This document shows positions 55,490 to 64,000 of a DNA stretch of 64,000 nt, one piece after another. Below the pieces are notes generated by a model that was given only the letters and a program-made list of their open reading frames with translations, searched no databases and was not told where the DNA came from. The position numbers and the translations under genes were made by a program. Every line of letters starts with the position of its first letter. Positions within the stretch are counted from its first letter, which is position 1. This DNA comes from Cheiracanthium punctorium (lineage: Eukaryota; Arthropoda; Arachnida; Araneae; Cheiracanthiidae), in contig JAWZYV010017527.1 in assembly GCA_038373885.1 (NCBI GenBank), forward strand, positions 496,001 to 560,000. Direction: 5' to 3'.

Positions 55490-56690
55490 ATTTTTCGTCC
55501 CTATTTTTCTTCCTTGTTCCGTTAAGTTGGAAAGTGTATCATTATTCATGAGTGTGCCGTATTTTTCTTCCATGTTCCATAAAACCCATCTTTGGAATTG
55601 AAATCTATCTTAAAATCGCCTACTAAAAGTATTTTACAATCTTGTCCCAGCATATTCCAACTATACTTCACCGTTTTAAATATTATTTCGAATGTACATC
55701 ATAATCCATGAGTACACCGTGTTTGTCTTTTTGGGGTTGATTCCTACTTTAACGCCCGACTCTCGCCAAGGCGGCGATCATTAAGCCTATGCAGTTACCA
55801 TGACGATTTTTGTATTTATGAGGCAACCGTAATTAACAATTAAAAAGACGATTTGGAACAACATGCAAGTACAGCATTCCATTACTTATTTATTTATTTT
55901 GGGTTGGCAATTAATGTAGTTTTAATAATTAAGTGTCCGTAATTCCTTAACTGTTGCATTTATCGCTCATTTGTTCACTTTAGTTTTCATCTAGTTCTTT
56001 TGGGAGCGTTAAAGCTTGTGCATTACTCTTAGAGACCCATGACTTCAAAGTACGGCGATTTTTTAGGTTGGCGATAGGGGGGGGGGGGTGTTATAATAGG
56101 AATGAACTCTTTCTTGTACCATAAAACACACATCTTTGGAATTGAAGTCTATCTTAAAATCGCCTACTGAAACTGTTCTACAATCTCCGCCAGACATATA
56201 CCAACTATACTTCATCATTTTAAATACTGCTTGGAATGGGCATCATAATGCATGAATGTGTCGTGCTCGCCTTTTTAAATAAAACGCATCTTTGGAACCG
56301 AAATCTATCTTAAAATCTCCTACTAAAACTGTTTTACAACTTTCATCAAGCATAATCCAACTATTCTCTACCATTTTAAATACTAATTGGAAAGTGTATC
56401 ATAATCCATGAGTGTACCGTGTTTTTCTTCCTTGTTCCATAAAACACCTCCTCGGAATTAAAGTCTATATTAAAATCGTCTACTAAAACTGTTGAACAAT
56501 TTTCGCCAGGCATAGTCAAACTATACTTCACTTTTATAAATACCATTTGGGAAGTGTATCATAATCTGTGAGTGTACCGTATTTGTCTTCTCTGTTCCAT
56601 AAAACACTTCTTCGGAATTGAAATTTATATTAAAATCGCCTACCAAAACTGTTTTACAATATTCGCCAGGAGTTTTCTAACTATACTCGT
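55490..56690 (+). repeat. 160-bp tandem array, about six units, interrupted by a MITE
   Basis: The unit 'cataaaac...tcggaattgaaatctatctt aaaatcgcctactaaaactg...gtgtatcataatccatgagtgtaccg' recurs. Anchors for 'ccataaaac' are 55577, 56119, 56278, 56437 and 56597. Spacing is 159-160 except across 55577-56119, where a 374-bp element plus its duplicated target accounts for the extra length. Confidence 0.8.
55734..56107. mobile_element. GG-terminal MITE inside the 160-bp array
   Basis: The left end GGGTTGATTCCTACTTTAAC continues to 'gactctcgccaagg'. The right end, reverse complemented, reads GTTCATTCCTATTATAAC and later ctatcgccaacc. The flanks tctttttg (55726-55733) and tctttctt (56108-56115) agree in 6 of 8. 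Related to 60719-61502. Removing the element and one target copy restores the 160-bp repeat period. Confidence 0.75.
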
Positions 56691-57194
56691 AGTATATTTA
56701 TAATAAATTGTCGCGTTTTGGCACCAAACTCAGCGACCCATTATCAGAAAATGCAAACCTTGTGCGACTTTTAACATTTTATTACCCCCCCATCTTCCAC
56801 GTTATCTGGCAAACACATTTGAAAAGATCTTCATCGTGATCTACAAAACCTGTCTACAAGATCACGTAGACAAGAATGCGTCAGACAAAATTCTGAGATT
56901 GAGCGAAACAGCATCCTCGTGCTTAAAAAAAAAAAGAAAGTCCTATCTCGAGGACTTTTTTAATGCAAGGGATAAGGGAAGTGCGCATGTGTAGCTCTGA
57001 ATGATCTGCCTGCGATACAGCAAATAGTGAATTTCGTGTAAATGATGCGAAGGAAATAAAATGAAAAATTGCCAGAACTTCATGGAATTCTAGAGTCTTT
57101 TTAAAACGCCAATAAGCTAGTCTATTTGCTTTTATATTTATGCAGTTTCATTTTCCGAGTCTAGAAGTTGTAGAAAACGGCTTCAGCTTCATTT
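56691..57194. other. Non-coding stretch
   Basis: A short inverted word 'cctgtctacaagatcacgtagacaag' lies near 56848 and a run of A at 56926-56936. No gene or complete element. Confidence 0.4.
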
Positions 57195-57716
57195 GATTTT
57201 TTAATTTTACAATTTAAGTGGCAATAATGGATTCCGCTACTATAGAAACTGTAGTAGTGTTAAAAATAGACCATGAAATTAACTTTTATTTTAAAATGGA
57301 CACACATCAAATGCATTGTGCGTAATTTTCATAGATACAACTATTTTGTAGCCACAAGCATTTTCGATTTTACGTGCTTTTGCTATCTAAATGTAATGAA
57401 AATGGAAACTTTTTCGTTAACGGGAGCATCCCTTTCCTTTCGAAAAGTTAAAATATGTGCGCCTGTTGTGGAGAAAAACTGAAGCACTACTTTATTCAGA
57501 CGAGGGTCAATTGCACTCGCGCCAATAACTATCCACCAAATCGAGGGGCGAGTTGCACCGGAATCCTTATCTCGCGCCCCCCTTGAAAATATGCTAACGC
57601 TGGCCCTTTACGAGATCCCAAAAAACATCACTGTGTCCGGCCATCGCTGTAGGAGGCCCCTCGTGAATATGCTACCGATGGCCTTTGCGAGACTGCGGGC
57701 TCCCCTATGATTGTCC
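57195..57716 (+). repeat. 0.52 kb direct duplication, copy 1
   Basis: Nearly identical to 58068-58591 (offset 873 bp). Differences include one extra A at about 57475-57480, and a/g or t/c substitutions near 57507 and 57605. Directly after it, a shorter repeat (57717-57800 and 57891-57985, 'ttttacatta(t/c)gg...gaaattcttgaaagt') fills the gap. The sequence resembles a transposon, but no TIRs were found. Confidence 0.85.
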
Positions 57717-58067
57717 CTTTTACATTATGGCCTATGGGAGGAAATTCTTGAAAGTGCGCTAGCGTTTAAACGGTCCATTCGATTGAGATCAAATTGGGTA
57801 TATATGTTATAAACCACCATCATAATATCGGTATTGATTTTGGTGTGTATATAACTTATAGTTTTTCTACAGACCTACGAAAAAGATTTCTTTTACATTA
57901 CGGACTATGGGGAGAAATTCTTGAAAGTTCGCTAGCGTTTAAACGATACATTCGATTGAACTTCAATTTGGTATATATGTTTGAATGATTCATCGATTAA
58001 AATTTATTTAAATGCTTGGTAATGATCTTATTCGTAAGTGTTCGGAAAGTCGAGTGGAGTCACTCCA

Positions 58068-58591
58068 GATTTTTTAATTTTACAATTTAAGTGGCAATAA
58101 TGGATTCCGCTACTATAGAAACTGTAGTAGTGTTAAAAATAGACCATGAAATTAACTTTTATTTTAAAATGGACACACATCAAATGCATTGTGCGTAATT
58201 TTCATAGATACAACTATTTTGTAGCCACAAGCATTTTCGATTTTACGTGCTTTTGCTATCTAAATGTAATGAAAATGGAAACTTTTTCGTTAACGGGAGC
58301 ATCCCTTTCCTTTCGAAAAGTTAAAATATGTGCGCCTGTTGTGGAGAAAACTGAAGCACTACTTTATTCAGACGAGCGTCAATTGCACTCGCGCCAACAA
58401 CTATCCACCAAATCGAGGGGCGAGTTGCACCGGAATCCTTATCTCGCGCCCCCCTCGAAAATATGCTAACGCTGGCCCTTTGCGAGATCCCAAAAAACAC
58501 CACTGTGTCCGGCCATCGCTGTAGGGGGCCCCTCGTAAATATGCTACCGATGGCCCTTTGCGAGACTGCCGGGCTTCCCTATGATTGTCCC
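58068..58591 (+). repeat. 0.52 kb direct duplication, copy 2
   Basis: Second copy. The open frame MKLTFILKWTHIKCIVRNFH seen in both copies is extended here by the absence of the extra A. It has no recognisable domain and is treated as incidental. Confidence 0.85.
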
Positions 58592-59837
58592 CCTATCCTC
58601 CATTTCGCGGATGAAACTCGCCCGCGGATTAAATTCATCAGCGGGGCAACTCGCCCTTCTCTCCCTTCGCCCGGTGCAACTAACCCATTCTCCTTTATTC
58701 TAGTAACCATGGATACAAATTAAATCCATGGTTATTAGAATAACAGACCTAAAGAAAATAGACCTGCGATTGCTAACTTTGTCATGTCAACACAGATTAA
58801 AGTAAACATAAACAAGAAAGATAAATCATGCCACACGCATCGATTATAAAACACTTTCCAACACACTAGCGAGAGCGCGTGCACATACACATAAGCAGAC
58901 TACACATAAGCTATACACTAAGCAGATAGCCTTTACATATCTTTCCCTTAACACAACACAACGCACTAAATCGGTTAATTAGTGCTCGAGTGATGAATTT
59001 TCATTGCAATCATCACACCTTGCTATTTACTCCATTAGGTATTTTTTGATTTCCCGCCAAGTAATGAAAATATCGCCTAGCTGGCTTAATTTTTTTCTCG
59101 CCGTATTTAGCGATTTATCGCAAAAGTTGCCAATGTATACATCGTAGAAGAACTATTAATGATATAGTCCTGCTCACCCCTAATGAAAATCCTGGCTACG
59201 CCCTTGCCGCCAGCATAGTACGTAAATACCAAAATGCTCTGGACGATTCCTTTACTAGAAACTGCATGTTTAACGCAGCCAAATATTTCAGCTCACCACG
59301 AAGTGCAAAATACTGAAGCTACGCCAGATGCAGTTCAAGAACAAACCCGACAATCCTAAATATTAAAGAACATTCATAAATGAAGGCTTCAGACATTTTG
59401 GAACAGCTTGGATTTTTTATACCTTTGGCGACTTTGTATTCGCTGGCGCGTTTTTGTCGATTTACGCATGCTCACAATAGATAGTCATTTTCTATTATGG
59501 TTGCCATTACAACTGTTCTCCATGTATTCTTTTACATAATCCTTGGCAGATTAGCGTTATTTAGAAAGACGAGATATTTCATCTCGCTGTTGTGACAAAT
59601 ATCTAAGCTGTGCCCAGCTTGAGTACGTGCCACCCATGGCGACTTTTCATTCTTTGGCGACTTACGTATGCGAGTAAATAATTTCCATTAAGGATGCTAA
59701 TAAAACAGATCTTCAAATTTTATCTGTGCTTGAAACTGCCATAATGGCGTAATTAACGCTCCCAATTATTTTATCTTGCTAAATTGTGGCGGATATCAGG
59801 TTGAGCCGACAAATTAAATGAATTGAATAGACAAATA
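58592..59837. other. Non-coding stretch with decayed repeats
   Basis: It contains gcc/ggc-rich words ('cgccaag', 'ttggcgac') near 59055-59130, 59405-59460 and 59635-59660. These are shared with the GG-terminal elements at 24875 and 60719 and probably represent old relatives. No gene. Confidence 0.4.
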
Positions 59838-60009
59838 AGTACTTACGTATTATCCCGGTGGTCATTCCCGCCAAACTATTTTTTCGTCAAATGCCCTGGC
59901 AAATTGTTGCCAACCGTATTCTAAGCCATCAATAATTTCATATGCCCGGCATTTATCTGGGCAAAAAATCGCTCGTCTTGGCTGACCGCCGGGATAATAC
60001 GTAAGTACC
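59838..60009. mobile_element. GG-terminal MITE, 172 bp, exact 8-bp duplication (copy 2)
   Basis: GACAAATA lies at 59830-59837 and 60010-60017. The left end AGTACTTACGTATTATCCCG and the right end, reverse complemented, GGTACTTACGTATTATCCCG match copy 1 at 41144. The copies differ by a small indel near 59898 and scattered substitutions. Confidence 0.9.
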
Positions 60010-60017
60010 GACAAATA

Positions 60018-60710
60018 TATAATGATAGTTCGGACTAAACATTTAGGCTACTGACAAAGGGTCCGAAGGATTTCAAAAAGTTTCCGAGTTATAAATATTC
60101 CTGCAGTTTGTAATACTTTTACGTATGTTCTAAACAAAGATATATTTATTTTATCGATCTTGGTTAATGTTGAATAAAAAGAAATAGTGTGTTATAATAT
60201 ATTAATCATGATTCAAACATACGTATATAATCGAATTTAAAACCAAATATATCTGAAACGAGTCGAGTAAATACGTTAAATAAAGTAAATACGACTTCGA
60301 TAAATTGTTAAAAACAACTCACTATTTAAATTTATTGCTCCAATCTATCCTTACACAACTGTTGAATCTATGATATGGCAGCTTTATCCCTTTGCAGTTT
60401 GGAAAATCATTTTACTTAAAATTTAAATACCGATGCCATTTATACTTATAGAAGATGTGCTTGTAAATACCGTTGGGCATATTCTTTTGTAATGTTTATG
60501 ATGAGGAAAATCAATCCTATTTAAATCTCAAACCTCGCGCACGATTGTTTACACCGTGCTTATACACAGGGACGGAGCCAGACTAAATAATAAAATTAAT
60601 ATGGTTTTTTTTTGTCTACATTTTTTAAAATTCAACAAAATACAAATCCAAGCGATATTTTTATTGTTAATAACAGCAAATCGAAAAGGCTTAAATTTAC
60701 ACTTATGGAT
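60018..60710. other. AT-rich non-coding stretch
   Basis: No gene or element seen. A 67-codon plus-strand frame runs into the TIR at 60719 and is incidental. Confidence 0.4.
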
Positions 60711-60718
60711 TAGCGTTT

Positions 60719-61502
60719 GGTTGATTCCTACTTTAGGACCCCCACTCTCGCCAACGTAAAAAATCGCCGCGTTTTGGCGAACCTTCCTGTAAATAGTCCG
60801 TGATCGCGCATGCGCACAAGTTTTAACGCTTCACAGAGAAACTGGATGAAATGAATGTGAACAATTCAGCATTAAACGCACCAAATACGGAATTTGACGA
60901 CAATTATTAAAAATTCATTAGTTGGCAAGTAAAATAAATGTAATGATGTACTTGACAAGAATTTATGAGCAGATTCTTTAAATTTAATGTATTTCCTTTA
61001 TTAACAGCGGATTCGTGAAATTTTACTTTATTTTAACCAATGAAGTATGTTCAATCACAACAATTTTAGGAAATGGAATCAGAAAAATTAATGCATAAAT
61101 AAAAATACCTATGTATACTTTAATATTTAAAGTTACCCTAGCAACCAAATTTCCCGTATCAGATTTATTTGTGCTTGACAATGCTAATATAAATGAGTTG
61201 AAATCGTCTGCTCCTATTAATACGGCTCGAAAATGCGCAAAAGGATACTAAACCTTATTGTTGCCTACGTAATACTACATATTATGAGTATTTCGTAGGC
61301 AACGGCCTTATCCTTAAGATCAAAACTCATGACTGATCATGTGCAAAATCAACTGGAATACCGGTTGATTACTGAGAAAAATTTACGAATAAACCCTTTG
61401 CCGTATGGCTGCAATATAAATACATAAAATCGTAATGGCAACTGTATATCAATATTTATCGTCGCGTTGGCGAGAGTGGGGGTCCTAAAGTAGGAATCAA
61501 CC
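60719..61502. mobile_element. GG-terminal TIR element, 784 bp, exact 8-bp duplication
   Basis: TAGCGTTT lies at 60711-60718 and 61503-61510. The ends are identical for about 40 bases, starting GGTTGATTCCTACTTTAGGA and ending in 'ctcgccaacg'. It has no transposase. The very intact TIR suggests a younger insertion than its relative at 55734. Confidence 0.9.
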
Positions 61503-61655
61503 TAGCGTTTTTATAATTATATACTTTCTTCGGATTTTTTAGGCATTCATTTCGATTTAACTTTGAAATTTCAATTCAAAGTATTTTATTTATTTATTTA
61601 TTTCATCAACCAACTTCTGTAACTTCGTTCTCCCAAGATTTTGGATCCCTTAGAG

Positions 61656-62392
61656 CAGCGGTGCGCAAACCGGGGGTCGCGAGAGATAATTTTTGGGGGT
61701 CGCCAAATTCAAAGAGATTCACATTTATGAAAAATCTGCAATTATTCATTTCAAAGAACTGAAATAATACAAGAGAAGAAACTGACAATTATTATTTTAC
61801 GAGCGCGATATTCGCGATCGCTATCAAGGGCCTTCAAAAACCACGTTATCATGCATAGTGATCTTCAAAATTATTTTCCATAAAAACAAAACATCGATCT
61901 CGATTGGATCCAGAGGATGACTTACGACTTGCGATTTCCAATACAGATCCGAACATAGAAACAATCATGAGCTCTTTGCAAGCACATATTTCACATTGAC
62001 TTTTTATGATGTAAAGTTTTTTTAAAGTATTTTTCATTAAAAAATATTTATATCCATATGCATAAATAAAGCAGTGTTTACTAAAATTATGTGTTGATTC
62101 ATTAACTGATTTTTATAATGTTACAACTTTTATAACATTTTTACGGTGGTTTATAAGTTTGGTGCACTATTTTAAAAACGCGTTATATCAATCGATGACG
62201 TCACGACACTCTTTTAAAAACACCCTGTAAGAGCAACTCCCAGAAAGAATTTCAATGTAACTTCGTTTTCAATTGAAGAAAATTCTACTGTCTATCCAGG
62301 GGTCGCGACAAAATTATACTCAAAATAGGGGGTCTCTACAAAATTTTACACAAATTAGGGGGTCGCAGATGAAAATAGTTTGCGCACCACTG
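61656..62392. mobile_element. hAT-type MITE, 737 bp, exact 8-bp duplication
   Basis: CCTTAGAG lies at 61648-61655 and 62393-62400. The ends are CAGCGGTGCGCAAACCGG and, reverse complemented, CAGTGGTGCGCAAACTAT. Subterminal 'gggggtcgc' words recur near both ends (61674, 61696, 62281, 62330, 62358). Non-coding. Confidence 0.92.
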
Positions 62393-62400
62393 CCTTAGAG

Positions 62401-63682
62401 AACGAATAAGTGAGGGGTACGAGTCCCCTTGACGTTGTTAAACCTCCCCCAGAAATATTGCTGAGAGTACACGTGTCTCAGTATCAAATTTCCTCTTTCA
62501 TGTGAAATTTCAGCAAATTGTAGTATTTAGCTCCGGAATTAGAGTTCTAAGCATGCTAATAAGTGGAATTGTAGAATTTAACATACGACCCATTATATTT
62601 TCGAAGGATTTTTAAAGGTTCGATGTTAGCTGTTGCCATTTTTTAATACTGCTGGTTAAAAAGAGATAAATTTATTTCGTGGGATTTTGAAATATGCTGA
62701 AACGAAGAAAAAAAATTTACTCAAACGCCGTTTAAAACTGCGATTGTGCTTGAACTTAAATTTATTTAAAGTAATAACCACCGCATGTTAAACTTTGCTT
62801 ATTGGCATATATATTTTTGTTTGTCGATCTTTTATTCTTTTCTGCCTTCTTTTTTAACCCCCCCTTTCCCCCCCCCTTCTTTTAATCTCTTGTTTCTGGA
62901 TTTTTCTTTTTCCAAGTGGCAACACGCTTGTTTGTGTTCATCTTTTTAAACTTTTATTTATTTTATTTTATAAAACATTCTGACTGATAGATTTTAACAT
63001 GCAATAATTTAAAAATGAATACGCGAAAATTTCTGATAAATGTGGAATTTCTTTAAAAAATTCTTAAAAATTCGTAAATAATATTAAACGTTCGGAACAA
63101 ACTATTTTCCAAAGATAATTTTCTTTGCTATCCGATGATACGACGACCGTTTCTTTACAGATATTATTTCTACTCCTATCGCTGATTATCCTTAAAAAAT
63201 CTCTCAAAAATCCATAAAATATGGAATAAAAAAATATCTAGCCGACTTTTGTAAAAAAATCACTTCGAGGTGTACAATTTCATGTTTAGGCCCGTACCCA
63301 AAATACTTTTTCGGGGAGGGTCCAAAAATTTCGGAGGAGGACCAAGCATTGAAAAGGGCTGAATTTTTCCCCAAAAGACTTCGTTATTATTATTTTGTTA
63401 GCAAAATAATAATGATCAAGTCTTTTTGGTTTTTAATTTCGGGAGAGGGGGGGAAGGGGACCGGACCCCCTGGTTCCACCCCCCCCCCCCTGGGTAGGGT
63501 CGTTGAACTTCTTGTGTACCAAATTTGGCGATTCTACGTGTATTCGTTTGTCCGTAATGCCGTATAAAGACAAAGGCATCTTTTATAATAAGTAGAGATT
63601 AAGAAACCTTTCTTTAAAAAATTCTTCAGCAAAGATCATGAAATACAAAGCAAACCAAAAAACGGCAGACCCACCATATTCT
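62401..63682. other. Non-coding stretch downstream of the EF-hand exon
   Basis: No gene seen. It has C and T runs near 62858-62880 and G/C runs at 63447-63490, the latter flanking 'ggaccggaccccctgg'. Confidence 0.4.
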
Positions 63683-63688
63683 TTTATT
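63683..63688 (-). terminator. Polyadenylation signal AATAAA for the EF-hand gene
   Basis: On the minus strand AATAAA lies about 64 bases after the stop codon and is followed by a G/T-rich stretch (ggtgggtctgccgtttttt). Together these make a good poly(A) site. Confidence 0.6.
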
Positions 63689-63751
63689 TCAGCAAATGCA
63701 TTTATGTACACAGATGAATTTTCAAAAAATAATCTTATGTTCCATTCAAAT

Positions 63752-63849
63752 TTACATTCTATCTCTTTGCCTTGCAAGGGAAAATTCGAAGAAGTTCAAA
63801 TAGCCGTCTTGGTCCAGATCTTCATCCTTGAGTATTTGGTCTATAAAAG
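63752..63849 (-). CDS. Last coding exon of an EF-hand protein (31 codons)
   Basis: The acceptor is atatttttttcag|CTTTTA, with ag at 63851-63850. After two bases completing a split codon, the frame reads FIDQILKDEDLDQDGYLNFF and then EFSLARQRDRM before TAA at 63752-63754. It contains a full EF-hand loop D-L-D-Q-D-G-Y-L-N-F-F-E with all the usual calcium ligands (positions 1, 3, 5 and 12). Only this frame is open across the exon. A poly(A) signal follows. The spacing of the last loop to the C-terminus resembles secretory-pathway EF-hand proteins such as MCFD2 or the EF-hand FKBPs, but one exon cannot decide. The remaining exons lie beyond the right edge. Confidence 0.75.
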
Positions 63850-63902
63850 CTGAAAAAAATATATTAATAATTAATAATCATTGATTAATCCATCAAAATG
63901 GG

Positions 63903-64000
63903 TCCCCACAGTGGCTGAGGGGATAAATAAGACACTGAACACGGTAGTTGGGTGAAGTGTGAAGGTCCCGGGTTCAGACATACCGCTCCGCCATCGATCT
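63903..64000 (+). mobile_element. tRNA-derived SINE head at the window edge
   Basis: 'gtccccacagtggctgaggg' carries an A-box-like word, and GGTTCAGACAT at 63971-63981 is a B box. The same opening and box order are seen at 40669-40730. If the EF-hand gene continues right, this SINE lies in its intron. The 3' part is cut by the edge of the window. Confidence 0.5.

Noticed and set aside
1..64000. A wholly new multi-gene system
   Set aside because: No cluster of unfamiliar co-oriented genes exists. Coding content is a few exons of separate host genes, and everything else structured is explained by transposons, satellites or microsatellites.

Overview
This is a eukaryotic, AT-rich, very repeat-dense nuclear window. 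Genes are interrupted by long introns, and there are many terminal-inverted-repeat (TIR) DNA transposons, Helitrons, tRNA-derived SINE heads, minisatellite arrays and homopolymer tracts. Together with the transposon types (mariner, Tc1, Tigger/pogo-like, hAT, Helitron, a Penelope-like reverse transcriptase), this suggests an arthropod. A chelicerate such as a spider is plausible, but the sequence does not prove it.

Host genes. (1) The N-terminal half of membralin (TMEM259 family) lies on the minus strand in five coding exons: 27916-28119, 14337-14790, 11432-11554, 10065-10187 and 5232-5332. Exon phases agree throughout and give 335 codons. The gene runs off the left end of the window, and its first coding intron is 13.1 kb of nested transposons. 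(2) A small C2H2 zinc-finger gene is on the plus strand at 35088-35408. (3) A 103-residue, two-membrane-segment protein is on the minus strand at 53210-53521, just after a good 3' splice site. I do not recognise its family. (4) The last coding exon of an EF-hand protein is on the minus strand at 63752-63849; the rest lies beyond the right edge.

Layout. 1-5 kb: a reverse transcriptase fragment and a broken hAT transposase. 5-28 kb: membralin exons and introns with a piggyBac-like MITE, a SINE, a 2.6 kb hAT element, hAT MITEs and a nested stack at 22.5-27.9 kb. 28-35 kb: a second large hAT element and a second copy of an interspersed repeat (R1). 35-39 kb: zinc-finger gene and low-repeat flank. 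39-46 kb: a 75-bp minisatellite, a minus-strand Helitron, a dead Tc1 element and a plus-strand Helitron holding a 156-bp array. 47-53 kb: MITEs and a mariner remnant. 53-64 kb: the small membrane protein gene, a mariner remnant, a 160-bp tandem array split by a MITE, a 0.5 kb duplication, three MITEs and the EF-hand exon.

The transposons are dated relative to each other by nesting. Several insertions show exact target-site duplications (TSDs), and one (the Tigger-like element) has a matching empty site elsewhere in the window. No CRISPR array, phage, operon or other prokaryotic system is present, and I found no new defence or metabolic system. The least familiar items are the GG-terminal families with 8-bp TSDs, the satellite-bearing Helitron and the unrecognised 103-residue protein.
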